The position numbers and the translations under genes are program-made. From positions 1 through 21,815 of IMG/VR virus record IMGVR_UViG_3300033144_002700: 21,815 nt of DNA; one strand, 5' to 3'. The notes below the pieces were generated by a model, which had not been told where the DNA came from, ran no database searches, and was given only the letters and a program-made list of their open reading frames with translations. This DNA comes from a virus. Of this stretch, positions 1-8,732 are shown piece by piece. Within the stretch, counting starts at the first letter, position 1, and every line of letters starts with the position of its first letter.

Positions 1-3000
1 CTGTAAGGGAATGCCACATTGAGTATGAACCTGTCTCCCTGACCGCTACCATTGTCCGGAGTTGTATCAACAGGTTTAGCGTCAGAATCGTATACCTTGT
101 CTTTTACAGCCCACACAGACTCTCCAACCCAAGTGTCTCCCCCAAACACACGAACAGGGATCCTGTTGTCATACCTCACTATCACCTTAGACTCAGCATC
201 TGGAATGAAAAACTCAACACCGTAAGATGTGTCAAACCATTCAAAATTAAGGAAGTACTCAGGAGCTGTATTGTCAATAGACTCACTGTGCTTGTATACA
301 CCGTACACCGTAGCCGACCCAGACGTGTCCGTAACCACTGCTGATCCCGTAGATTGAAGCGATGACAATATGGCATCAATCTGAGGAACCGTCTTATTCG
401 TGATGTTTACCCAAGCCTTTTGAACTCCGGACCCATTGTCTATGTGAATAAACCTCTCAAGAGTATCGTAATCGTTTACCACCTGAGCGTTGATTGTCGG
501 AATACAATCCTCCCACCTTTCATCAGCAAGAAGATATGTTTGACTAAGACTCCCGTCGCTAATACCAACCACCGCGTCAATCTTCTGGTAGTGACCCATG
601 AAGTTGTACTGGTTGATGTTTGAGTCAACTACATCTGCCACCTTTTTAACGATGTTGATTACATACAAAGGCTCGTGCCATTTCTGCACGTCTGCGTCAT
701 CTCCATTATGGCTTCCCTGAGCATAAGCCTCTTTGTAAATGATTCCGTTCGTTTTTATTTTAAAGTATTTTGATCTCCCAGAAGAAGATGTGTAATCCAC
801 AACACTGGCTATATCGAAAGTGTCGTTTCCGCCGGCAGCAACTCCGGCAGGGAACGGGGTAGAGAATTGAGATGATGCTCTCCATTTTCCGAAGGATACG
901 TATCTAGTTCCTCCATCATCGATACCCATAGATCCATTTTCGTTAGGATTTATCTCTCCGTTGTCGCGGATGATCCTAGCATAGGTTATCATATCAATGC
1001 CTGAATCTCTAGGGGAAGAAGGATAGTTGTCTGTGTCAAATGAGTATACCTCAGAGAAGAACCCCAATGGAGCCACCAGCTGTAGCTCGTATGATGTCGG
1101 GTTGAGTTTTATATCCGTAGCCTCATCAAGATCTGGAAAGTAAGCAGCGAACTCATCTGTTTTCTTACCTGTACTGCCCCCACCAAAACCATCAGCTGCT
1201 ACCAGAGAGTAGTATCCCAATCCTTGAGCGACAACTCTTTCTGCAGGATCCGTTCTTACGATTGAGAACGCTTTTGCCCAGCTAGGAAACTCATCTAACC
1301 CCTTAAAGGCCACTCCTGAAGCGAAGTAGTTAGGTTCGAATCCTAGCGGCCTGTAGTCTACAGGGGCGCCAGAGTTTTCCACTTTTAGGTTTACAATGTA
1401 ATTGTGGTGGTCGCATAACTGGGAGTCTTGGCTTGTTGGGGTGAACGGCCTGCTTCCTAGGTTTTGCCCAGTAACAAATCCAAAGCCATTGGTTAGCCCT
1501 TCATCTTGAGCGTCGATACACCCGCTCATGTTTACCTTCGTTCTGAACTTCGAACCCTCATCCAGTATATTGGCATACAGACATTTGTTGTCTTTAGCTT
1601 CCGCTGAAGTCATGTCGAATATCTCGTGGGTCTGATCCACAGTTCCGTTTACAGTAGCAGCTCTACTCGTTCCCTTGTAGGAGGTGCCTTTTGTAAGAGC
1701 GGACGCGACGTCTCTACGGTTAGGCATAGCAAAGTTCGTTGCTCCATTGATAGGATTAACATAAGTCCATTGACCCTGCTCGTCCCACAGGATTATACCG
1801 TATCCTGTTTTCTCTCCAAGCATAGAGTGCTTGTAATACGTCGCAGCATAAGGGTCGTTGTGACCAGCTTTGTCAATTTTTTCAACGGTAGGGAATGCAA
1901 CTTCTGGATTCCCTTCGTCGAGCATAGTAACCGAATCAGTAATGTCTCGAGAAGCATACTCCACGTTCATTAGATACAGAGACTTATTGAAGTATCTGAT
2001 CGCCTTGGCTCTAGTAATAGCAGCCATGACGCTTGTTACGTCACTTCCAGATAGATCTTCTTCAAACCCCCCACGATCAAACACATCTACTACTCCAAAC
2101 TGAGAGTCTTCAATGTCAATCTTTCCGCAGATGGTAGATATTGCCGGAACCCCAACAGGGTCTCCAGCTTGCCATGCATCTCTTCTGACCTCGATAAAGT
2201 CGTAATTCGATTCGTTGTTTATTCTGAACCTAAGATTAACCCCAAGTGTTGATGGAGACGAAATGTCTGGATCCTTCGAAATGGTCTGAACGTAAGGCTG
2301 CTTGTCACATCCTGACGACAGCGTTTTCACCACAGGTATCTGAGGTGTTGGTGCGCTCCATGAAGTTCTTTCTCCGGAATCTGAAACATATCTGAATGAA
2401 TATGTGTAATATCCAACAGGAAGCCCTGCAGATCCAAACACGAAGTCAGCTCCAGAGGGTGCCGTAGTAAGTTTGATGAATATCGGATGATCGAGAACTC
2501 TAGTCAAAACAAGCAAATGCTCGTCTAGGTTGAATCCGTCGAAGTACTTATCGGTACACTCCCCTTCTTTTGACCCAACGTCAACACCGCTATTGAGAAG
2601 CAGGTCATCAATGTTGAAAAGCATTGGAGTAACAACGTAGTCAGTGAAGTAGATTTCACCGCCAACACAGGATTCGTTTTTAGCGATCTGAAGCGGAGCA
2701 TCGATCGTTACAGGGAAATCAGCGGTCATAAGAACAATCAATCCATCTATACGAACGATAGGCGGATCTACCTTGGCTGAATCAGCCCAGAACTCTATAA
2801 TGTGATCATTTACCTCAACAATACCGATGCACTCGTAGGTAGAAGCAAGCGGAAGCCCCGTACCTCCAATGCACCGGTTGTCGATATTCGGGTACATAAC
2901 CTCTTCCCCGTTTATCTTTTTTCGAGATGCATTGTCTCCATCCATAGGGTTTGAACGCATATTACATGCGTCAATAGACTGACCCTCTTGAAGACCCATC

Positions 3001-3074
3001 AACTCGTCATCAATATCTCTATTGACACCGTTTGAGTAGTGCTTTATGTCATGCGGATGGTGCTGTTGTTTCAT
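1..3074 (-). CDS. Very large tail protein, partial (muzzle/tail-needle-like by position)
   Basis: An uninterrupted minus-strand frame starts at ATG 3074 (MKQQHHPHDIK...) and stays open to the left edge, at least 1024 codons, so the C-terminus is missing. The start overlaps the stop of the upstream gene as TAATG. The protein is rich in Gly, Asp, Ser, Thr and Tyr with short beta-like segments and no transmembrane stretch, as expected for an extended beta-rich virion component. In crAss-like phages the last and largest gene after the ring proteins encodes the distal tail 'muzzle', and the position here fits that. This is inferred from gene order; a generic tail hub or tail-fibre-carrying protein is the alternative. 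The gene's existence is near certain, the name is not. Confidence 0.72.
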   Translation of the reverse strand, partial: MKQQHHPHDIKHYSNGVNRDIDDELMGLQEGQSIDACNMRSNPMDGDNASRKKINGEEVMYPNIDNRCIGGTGLPLASTYECIGIVEVNDHIIEFWADSAKVDPPIVRIDGLIVLMTADFPVTIDAPLQIAKNESCVGGEIYFTDYVVTPMLFNIDDLLLNSGVDVGSKEGECTDKYFDGFNLDEHLLVLTRVLDHPIFIKLTTAPSGADFVFGSAGLPVGYYTYSFRYVSDSGERTSWSAPTPQIPVVKTLSSGCDKQPYVQTISKDPDISSPSTLGVNLRFRINNESNYDFIEVRRDAWQAGDPVGVPAISTICGKIDIEDSQFGVVDVFDRGGFEEDLSGSDVTSVMAAITRAKAIRYFNKSLYLMNVEYASRDITDSVTMLDEGNPEVAFPTVEKIDKAGHNDPYAATYYKHSMLGEKTGYGIILWDEQGQWTYVNPINGATNFAMPNRRDVASALTKGTSYKGTSRAATVNGTVDQTHEIFDMTSAEAKDNKCLYANILDEGSKFRTKVNMSGCIDAQDEGLTNGFGFVTGQNLGSRPFTPTSQDSQLCDHHNYIVNLKVENSGAPVDYRPLGFEPNYFASGVAFKGLDEFPSWAKAFSIVRTDPAERVVAQGLGYYSLVAADGFGGGSTGKKTDEFAAYFPDLDEATDIKLNPTSYELQLVAPLGFFSEVYSFDTDNYPSSPRDSGIDMITYARIIRDNGEINPNENGSMGIDDGGTRYVSFGKWRASSQFSTPFPAGVAAGGNDTFDIASVVDYTSSSGRSKYFKIKTNGIIYKEAYAQGSHNGDDADVQKWHEPLYVINIVKKVADVVDSNINQYNFMGHYQKIDAVVGISDGSLSQTYLLADERWEDCIPTINAQVVNDYDTLERFIHIDNGSGVQKAWVNITNKTVPQIDAILSSLQSTGSAVVTDTSGSATVYGVYKHSESIDNTAPEYFLNFEWFDTSYGVEFFIPDAESKVIVRYDNRIPVRVFGGDTWVGESVWAVKDKVYDSDAKPVDTTPDNGSGQGDRFILNVAFPY

Positions 3075-3847
3075 TATTTATGGTAGATTGAGCTTGTGTA
3101 TTCCTCTAAACTTTCTCTTTCGTAGCTATCCATAGCTGAGATTCTCATTCTGGCTTTCTTCATAGATCCATCAGCAGGGTCTGTAAGAACTTTTTTCGCG
3201 TCAGCCCAGAGTATTCTATACTTTCGAGGATCTCTTCGTTTAAGCGCATTGTAGAACCTTTCTTCTACGTAGTCATTGATTACCCTCTCGAAGAACCTTG
3301 GGATGACAGGAGCGGATCCTACGGAGCTCACAAGCCCATTAACCACGAGCCTGACGTGTGAGTATGATCGACAGTCGGTGCTAAACATTATAACCCCGTT
3401 CTGAACGTTCGCGTAATATTTGGTGCCAGAGAAGTAGCTTGACCTGAAGTTGTTGTACTGGTTAGGAAGGAACGGGTCGTGTGTTGAACTACCTCCTCCG
3501 TCTTTAACTCGAGCCGTGTATCCATCTCCTCCGCCTTTGTTGTTGAATGTGCGCTTCCAGTGGACAACTTGGCTAGTGGTGGGTCCGCAACACTCACCGT
3601 TGAACAGATGAATCTCACGAATGTTGAATACATTTTTAGGCATCTCCATAGCTAAGCTATCGGACGGCAGCTTGTTGTCAATGGTAATTTCATTGTAAAA
3701 AGTCTCATATGCCAGTTCCTGTAGGCAGTCTTGGATTCTAGACATGTACCATCCTTTGCTGAATCCGCTCCTCAAGGCTACATCGTCGAGAGTGGGTAGC
3801 ACTTCGGCCAGAACATGGTCTGCACTTATAAAGTCGTTACTATTCAT
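3074..3847 (-). CDS. Head-tail connector / ring protein (R1-like by synteny)
   Basis: 257 residues from ATG 3847. The N-terminal half has the segment MPKNVFNIREIHLFNGECC (about residues 69-87) followed by a Gly-rich loop, and the C-terminal part is a charged helix-rich segment containing FFERVINDYVEERFYNALKR. This architecture (beta core followed by an amphipathic helical tail) suits an oligomeric ring protein at the portal-tail junction. It sits between two similarly sized structural genes and the giant tail gene, with which it shares a TAATG overlap, implying coupled translation. In crAss-like phages the ring protein contacting the muzzle is encoded just upstream of it. Function is inferred from order and size; no catalytic motif is visible. 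Confidence 0.6.
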   Translation of the reverse strand: MNSNDFISADHVLAEVLPTLDDVALRSGFSKGWYMSRIQDCLQELAYETFYNEITIDNKLPSDSLAMEMPKNVFNIREIHLFNGECCGPTTSQVVHWKRTFNNKGGGDGYTARVKDGGGSSTHDPFLPNQYNNFRSSYFSGTKYYANVQNGVIMFSTDCRSYSHVRLVVNGLVSSVGSAPVIPRFFERVINDYVEERFYNALKRRDPRKYRILWADAKKVLTDPADGSMKKARMRISAMDSYERESLEEYTSSIYHK

Positions 3848-3849
3848 CG

Positions 3850-4578
3850 TTATCTATTTTGAGGGTCTTCAATGGTTGGAGGCTGTGGAGTCTGAGCAGG
3901 AGATGGAAGCTGGTTGCTTGTCTCGTCAGATCCTTGGTTCACTCTTTCTTCCGGAAGAAGCATTACGAATCTTCCTAAATCAAGAACCGCCTTCATCAGC
4001 TCTTCAATTCTTTCGTCTGGCAAAGGAACTTGATCGTCCAGCTTGCAAACGCTGCTTGGATCCAAAGAACACATTAATCCAATTTCAATGTCTGTCACGT
4101 TAATGCATTCTGTGCCGAGAATGTACACCCTATTAACGCTTTCTCCGTTATGCTTCTCTCCAACTCTGTAGAAGTAAGGTCTTGACGGCTCAGGGTGAGT
4201 GTGTTCGTCTTTGTACAGTAAGTATGATTCCCAAGCTGTAGTTGGCTCAAAGAACACCTGAGCGAACTGAGGCCCAGAGCAACAACATCCGGTTTCGTGG
4301 TTGTAAGTAATGTATTTAATCCCTTTTTCATTCGGCAGATCCATAATGGCATTCGGCAGGTCAAAATATTGGCGACCCTTGTTGTCTTTCTGAATTGAGA
4401 TTGATGAGAACGTGGACAGAAAGAGTCCGCTTCTAGTTACCTGAGATTGGTCAATACGGAGCCTGTTGGCTACCACTTGGATCCAATATAGGATCTGAGT
4501 CTGCCTGATGTCAGCATCATCGAATGCCTTGTTTAATGAGGTCTGTATGTCCTTTGCTACATATCTGTACGTTGCCAT
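3850..4578 (-). CDS. Head-tail connector / ring-type structural protein
   Basis: 242 residues from ATG 4578, whose A is also the last base of the upstream TAA stop (TAATG). The N-terminus (MATYRYVAKDIQTSLNKAF) is helical; the middle contains a Cys cluster, TGCCCSGP, near residue 97-104; the last ~35 residues are rich in Pro, Gln and Ser and probably disordered. It lies in a run of four structural genes of nearly equal length (242-257 residues) between capsid and giant tail protein, which matches the group of ring/tail proteins in crAss-like virions. Two nucleotides separate it from the next gene. I recognise no specific family from motifs, so only a general connector role is proposed. Confidence 0.55.
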   Translation of the reverse strand: MATYRYVAKDIQTSLNKAFDDADIRQTQILYWIQVVANRLRIDQSQVTRSGLFLSTFSSISIQKDNKGRQYFDLPNAIMDLPNEKGIKYITYNHETGCCCSGPQFAQVFFEPTTAWESYLLYKDEHTHPEPSRPYFYRVGEKHNGESVNRVYILGTECINVTDIEIGLMCSLDPSSVCKLDDQVPLPDERIEELMKAVLDLGRFVMLLPEERVNQGSDETSNQLPSPAQTPQPPTIEDPQNR

Positions 4579-5339
4579 TACTGGATGGATTGAATGAGAA
4601 GCTGAATATCTTGACTTGTGATACTATGTAGGCTTGTCCCATCTCCCTGCTTGTACGCTATGTATTGTAAAGCTTTGTTGAAAAGCACTTGGAAGGCTGT
4701 TTGAGGAAACTCAATGTCCTGCGCAAGTGAAGTAATTGGGGTTGGAGCTTTGGCCCAGATAATAGTTGTCAACTGTTGGTTTAAGGCAGGTCTTACCTCT
4801 AATTCTCTGTCAATGATTCCTGTACCATTGGGAGAGTAGTTTATAGGAGCTAGGTACGCGTACTCTTTGAGTTCGTCGCAAATAGCGCTTCCTTCGTAGC
4901 CTGCCTCAAATGGGTTTCCTCTATTGCTGCTCCATTCTTCAACCGTAAGCCTTTTACAGTCGTTGTCAGAGGAAACGTGATATAAGTCGTTTCTGTATGC
5001 TGAATTTTTAGGATCCACTACTGGAGTGAACGCCATGCCGGTAGTTTCCGTGGTCGGGAGAGGGTATATAGCCAAAATGGTCCACACCGGATCTGGAAAA
5101 ACAGAAAACGACACACGAGAGTCCTTCGATGTTTGAAAAACTCCCGCTGTCGTTAAGTCCTGTAATATTTCCTCGCCAATTTTTTTCTCGCCAAGAGCGA
5201 TGTTTATAACATTCACCAACCATTTAACTGAAGCGTTTATGGCAGGGATAATGTCTAGTGCGTCATCGTAATGATCTGCACCTTCTGCATCTAAAGCGAA
5301 TCGAATCTGATTCGCCATGTCTTGACCAAGTATTGGCAT
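4578..5339 (-). CDS. Head-tail adaptor / ring-type structural protein
   Basis: 253 residues from ATG 5339. The N-terminal ~50 residues form helices (DALDIIPAINASVKWLVNVI) followed by a beta-rich body with WTILAIYPLPTT and WAKAPTPITSLAQDIEFP, ending in a helical segment (AFQVLFNKALQYIAYKQGDG). The pattern of a helical start, a beta sandwich-like core and a closing helix with 'FP..F...L...A..YI..K' resembles phage adaptor/tail-terminator proteins that dock below the portal. It follows the capsid-proximal gene by 11 bases and overlaps the next gene by one base. Placement supports a connector role; the exact ring position cannot be decided from sequence alone. Confidence 0.55.
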   Translation of the reverse strand: MPILGQDMANQIRFALDAEGADHYDDALDIIPAINASVKWLVNVINIALGEKKIGEEILQDLTTAGVFQTSKDSRVSFSVFPDPVWTILAIYPLPTTETTGMAFTPVVDPKNSAYRNDLYHVSSDNDCKRLTVEEWSSNRGNPFEAGYEGSAICDELKEYAYLAPINYSPNGTGIIDRELEVRPALNQQLTTIIWAKAPTPITSLAQDIEFPQTAFQVLFNKALQYIAYKQGDGTSLHSITSQDIQLLIQSIQ

Positions 5340-5350
5340 TTTTCACGTTT

Positions 5351-6121
5351 TTAGTACGGAATGCTGGATTTGCTGTCTGAATCAACATCACCAACCTTCT
5401 TATATTTAATCTCACGATCGTTCTCGTCGAGTTCGATGCCGTCAATTCTGACTTTCTTTTTGTGCGCCGTTCTCTTCAAAGCATCATCAGCCATCTTTCT
5501 GACAAGCATCTTTCTGAGCTGGACAGTATCTGATGTCGAAACAGCGATGTCGTTTGACTTACACCTCTGGATCACCTGATAATCATTCATGCTGGAGACA
5601 ATAGTATTCTGCTCCGCCAGCTTTTCAGCGAAAGTAACGTCAACGTTCTGAACCTTATCGACGCTCTCGAAGAATTTAATGTTAAACAGCGAGTGTGCCT
5701 TCAGCCATTCTGCATCAATTCTGCTTCGAACAATTAACTGGCTAACACTAACCATTTCAATTCCTCTGGCAGTTCTTCTTTTTCCGTATCGGTAAAGCTT
5801 CTTAAAGCTGAATCCTTCTCCTCTTGGAGTATCAACCTCTCGGCCATACCTTTTGTCGCCGTAGATTCCGTATATAGTGCTGAATGCGAAAAATACAACT
5901 GCCTCATCAAGGTAGTCATCTTTTAGATCCACATACTCGTCTTCGCTTGAGTGGACTGGAGGAGCAGTCTTTAGCTCTTCAATGTCCCTACGCAAGTCTT
6001 CTAGAAACGACTTCGAAACCAAAACGGTCTCTTCTTTTTCATTCTTAATCTCTACAACTTCTTCAGAAGCCGCACCGATCTCCGCAACAGAGTCTTCGTC
6101 TGTGCTTTTAGTAATACCCAT
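5351..6121 (-). CDS. Virion-associated protein of unknown function, downstream of capsid
   Basis: 256 residues from ATG 6121, preceded by an A-rich leader. The first ~60 residues are acidic with a likely coiled coil (EIKNEKEETVLVSKSFLEDL); the middle is Tyr/Phe/Arg-rich (FFAFSTIYGIYGDKRYGREV, about residues 77-96); the C-terminal third is basic and helical (RKMLVRKMADDALKRTAHKK) and ends with an acidic/Ser tail. It is the first gene after the capsid terminator and so may be expressed at a lower level than the capsid. The position between capsid and ring proteins suggests an internal or neck-associated virion protein. I do not recognise the family. Confidence 0.5.
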   Translation of the reverse strand: MGITKSTDEDSVAEIGAASEEVVEIKNEKEETVLVSKSFLEDLRRDIEELKTAPPVHSSEDEYVDLKDDYLDEAVVFFAFSTIYGIYGDKRYGREVDTPRGEGFSFKKLYRYGKRRTARGIEMVSVSQLIVRSRIDAEWLKAHSLFNIKFFESVDKVQNVDVTFAEKLAEQNTIVSSMNDYQVIQRCKSNDIAVSTSDTVQLRKMLVRKMADDALKRTAHKKKVRIDGIELDENDREIKYKKVGDVDSDSKSSIPY

Positions 6122-6140
6122 TTTTTTTGATGTTAGTTAG

Positions 6141-6172
6141 AAAAATAGGGGAGCCCCAGTAAGGAACTCCCC
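6141..6172 (-). terminator. Rho-independent terminator after capsid gene
   Basis: Read leftward, a stem GGGGAG / CTCCCC (6172-6167 pairing with 6153-6148) is followed by TATTTTT (6147-6141). It begins eight bases after the capsid stop codon. It would end the scaffold-capsid transcript and limit read-through into the connector genes. Confidence 0.8.
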
Positions 6173-6179
6173 AATTAGA

Positions 6180-7418
6180 TTATTGTACGTCAATCCAAGC
6201 GCAACCGAGTGGGTTGTTGAATTTAACGCCCATGTTGGCATCTACCCACATCTCTTTGTAACGCTTAGGAATCCCGTCTTTACGATCGAGAGTTTCTCCT
6301 GAACGCTCTCCCCAGAGCTGGCATAGGTTGATGTTCTTCATATCAAGGATTATGATACGGTTCTTGAACGCAGCTGGGAAAGATGCGTCATCTTCGAATC
6401 GTTGGTAAGGTACCATTACGATACGTGATGAACCGATGTTCACCTCATTAAGAGCAAGCTTCGTTACCCCATCATCATCCGGTGCATAACGAGTCTTCTC
6501 GTCTTTGTATGCCTTAGATAGTTTGAGGTGAAGGCGAGGCGTCATGAAGGCGAACCTTACAGCACCGTATTCTCCGTATTCAGATGAAAGAACCATGTCT
6601 TCAAATGCATCAGTAAGAGTAGATGAAGTCGCTGCCGCGTTTGGAGATCCAGCCGCAACCATTGCAGGGAATACCCCACCAGTTGACTTAGCTACAGCCC
6701 CACTCTTAAGAGTGACTTCGCCTTGCTGACCATTCCAGAATGCGTTAGAGATATCAGTACGGAACTGACGCATCATCTGATCGCGCTCCATTTCAAGGAA
6801 GTTATTTGTAGTTCCGTTTCTCTTCAACTTGTGAAGTTCAACTTCGCCGTAACGAATAACTTTATTGAAAAGCTGGATGAAGTTGTGACGCTCGATCGTA
6901 TCAGCGCGGAAATACTGCGCCCATCCGTCAGCACCATCAGCTTCAATACTCGAATGATTCTGGAACTGATCCGAAGCGGAAACCGCTGGAAGAGAATCAT
7001 TAGTGTAAGGCTTTACAGTGATTTCTGAGGTAGTTGTGTTAATAGCAACAACAGTTCCTTTTTGGTTATTAGGATACACGATAATCGTGTCTGTGCTAAT
7101 ATTGTCAAGACCAGAAATTGGAATTGATTGAGTTGCAGGATATGTAGCAGCTGCTACTCCAGACGTAGCCGTCAAAGGCTCACGTTGGTAACCCATCTCC
7201 TTGTAGTAGTACTCATCAGAAGGTACTTCCATGAATTGCTTCATGTTGAGTAGCTTCAAATCGAAGAACTGTTGTGGAGAAGAGTCAAAAATTGATGTGT
7301 TGGTGAACTTCTGAACCAATAGGCTCAAGTCCTTTCCAAAGTTCTTAGCGTACTCAGAGCCAATGGAATTTAGGTTTACGTTTGCGAACTGATCGTTCGG
7401 CAGATTGTATAATGGCAT
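6180..7418 (-). CDS. Major capsid protein (HK97-fold type, crAss-like pattern)
   Basis: 412 residues from ATG 7418. The centre has the arrangement typical of Bacteroidetes-phage capsid proteins: FNKVIRYGEVELHKLKRNG, then an arginine/glutamine-rich helix (ERDQMMRQFRTDISNAFWNG), then KSTGGVFPAM, with later beta segments (RIVMVPYQRF, RIIILDMKNINLCQLWGE) and a C-terminus containing KFNNPLGCAWIDVQ. It directly follows an acidic scaffold gene, as major capsid genes usually do, with a 28-base gap, and it is closed by a strong terminator, consistent with very high expression. There is no N-terminal delta-domain-like extension, in keeping with the separate scaffold. Assignment rests on context, length and motif pattern. 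Confidence 0.8.
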   Translation of the reverse strand: MPLYNLPNDQFANVNLNSIGSEYAKNFGKDLSLLVQKFTNTSIFDSSPQQFFDLKLLNMKQFMEVPSDEYYYKEMGYQREPLTATSGVAAATYPATQSIPISGLDNISTDTIIVYPNNQKGTVVAINTTTSEITVKPYTNDSLPAVSASDQFQNHSSIEADGADGWAQYFRADTIERHNFIQLFNKVIRYGEVELHKLKRNGTTNNFLEMERDQMMRQFRTDISNAFWNGQQGEVTLKSGAVAKSTGGVFPAMVAAGSPNAAATSSTLTDAFEDMVLSSEYGEYGAVRFAFMTPRLHLKLSKAYKDEKTRYAPDDDGVTKLALNEVNIGSSRIVMVPYQRFEDDASFPAAFKNRIIILDMKNINLCQLWGERSGETLDRKDGIPKRYKEMWVDANMGVKFNNPLGCAWIDVQ

Positions 7419-7446
7419 TATTTCGGTTTTTTAATTTACAAATTGG

Positions 7447-8700
7447 TTAGCTATAAGGATCTTTCTTAAACTGTCCAGTAAGGTGCGAAATTGCATCTAG
7501 AGCTTGGTTATCTGTCGGCACTTGTTGTGCGCCTTTAGATCTCGGCTTCTTCGCTGCTACTCCTACCATCTTTTCAGTTGCCTTAGAAGCGCCTTTCTTT
7601 GTGGCGGACTTCGTCAGGCGGTCAATCACCTCATCTCCGTATAAAGCTAAAGCAAGCATTTCTGCTGCTCTCGGGCCATACGTGCCATCATCCTTGCGGA
7701 ACAGATCTTCAATGTTACCGTTATCTAGGTGCTGCTTAACCCTTTGCAGGTTAGACTTACCGAAGTTAGGGTACTTCTCTTTCAAGAGATCTAGGGAACC
7801 GGAGCCACTAGTTCTGAGAGCTTCTTGAAACTCTCCTTCACTAGCGATCATATCGGCACGTCGATCCTTAATCATTTTCTGATCTGAACTAAACGAACGC
7901 TTGGAGTTAGTGTATAACTCCTCTATTCGCTCATTGTAATCATCCTCATCAATGTCGCCCTTGTCTAACTTTACGTTTAACTTATCGTGCGAATCTTTGA
8001 AGTAGTGCTGGACAATGACCTCTTTGTCTTGTGACTTAAAGGGAGTGTCGAAGTCCAGTCTTGAGCCGGTGCTGTTGAATACCTCTCGATAATCCTCAGC
8101 GTTAGAGTGTGCCGTGATAGCTGCCTTGATGTCAGAAGGAAGATCTTTAAGTCCCTCCAAAATATCATCATGGTCTTTTCTAACCTGAGCACCTTCTTGG
8201 CTTTGCTGGCGCCATTTGTCTACCGATGTAAAGAACGTTTCAGGATCCTCGACCCCGTAGTTACTGGTGATAAAGTTAGACATTTCCTCTGGTACTTCAA
8301 AGTCAATGGCTTTTTCATTAGGTTTAGTGCCTCCTTTTGTTAATCCGAACGCGTCAGACTCCTCATCTTCACCTTCTTTATCCTCAGCGGCTGCGCCTTC
8401 ACTATCACCACCTTTGGATTCGGCTGAAGGAGCCTCTTCTTCCCCCTCTTTTTCCTCAGATTCTCCATTCATAGACTGAACCTGCTCGAGGATCGCCTTG
8501 TATTCAGGAGTTTCTTTTACCGACGGATTATCATTAGCCAAAACCTCTAACTGGTTCCAGTTACTCATAATCTCTTCTTCGGAAATTTGTTCTTCGTCTC
8601 GAGAGGCTTGCTGTTGTTGTTGTTCAGCAGCTCCTTGGCCTTCCCCTTCGTTTACGTCGTTAAATACAACGTCAGGGGCTTCTTGTTCTTCTTCGTTCAT
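7447..8700 (-). CDS. Capsid scaffolding protein
   Basis: 417 residues from ATG 8700. The first ~120 residues are extremely acidic and low complexity (Glu, Gln, Asp, Ser, with a QQQQQ run), the middle is helical and charged, and the last ~60 residues turn basic (ATKKGASKATEKMVGVAAKK) before QALDAISHLTGQFKKDP. An acidic, helix-rich protein with a basic C-terminal patch placed immediately before the major capsid gene is the standard signature of a phage scaffold, which guides procapsid assembly and leaves before or during packaging. A TATATTTG promoter box lies 19 bases upstream of the start codon, so scaffold and capsid form their own transcript. No protease motif is visible. Confidence 0.75.
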   Translation of the reverse strand: MNEEEQEAPDVVFNDVNEGEGQGAAEQQQQQASRDEEQISEEEIMSNWNQLEVLANDNPSVKETPEYKAILEQVQSMNGESEEKEGEEEAPSAESKGGDSEGAAAEDKEGEDEESDAFGLTKGGTKPNEKAIDFEVPEEMSNFITSNYGVEDPETFFTSVDKWRQQSQEGAQVRKDHDDILEGLKDLPSDIKAAITAHSNAEDYREVFNSTGSRLDFDTPFKSQDKEVIVQHYFKDSHDKLNVKLDKGDIDEDDYNERIEELYTNSKRSFSSDQKMIKDRRADMIASEGEFQEALRTSGSGSLDLLKEKYPNFGKSNLQRVKQHLDNGNIEDLFRKDDGTYGPRAAEMLALALYGDEVIDRLTKSATKKGASKATEKMVGVAAKKPRSKGAQQVPTDNQALDAISHLTGQFKKDPYS

Positions 8701-8718
8701 GTTTTACAATTTGATTAA

Positions 8719-8726
8719 CAAATATA
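8719..8726 (-). promoter_or_regulatory. Bacteroidetes-type promoter -7 box before scaffold/capsid
   Basis: The minus strand reads TATATTTG, a perfect match to the Bacteroidetes -7 consensus TAnnTTTG, between the portal stop codon and the scaffold start codon. A clear -33 TTTG is not seen at the usual spacing; TTTA occurs 14 bases upstream. The same octamer occurs before three other leftward genes in the window. Confidence 0.6.
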
Positions 8727-8732
8727 ACTCAT

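Noticed and set aside
420-2103. Rightward frames of 67-115 codons across the left end
   Set aside because: They lie opposite the long open leftward tail gene and have the composition of antisense shadows.
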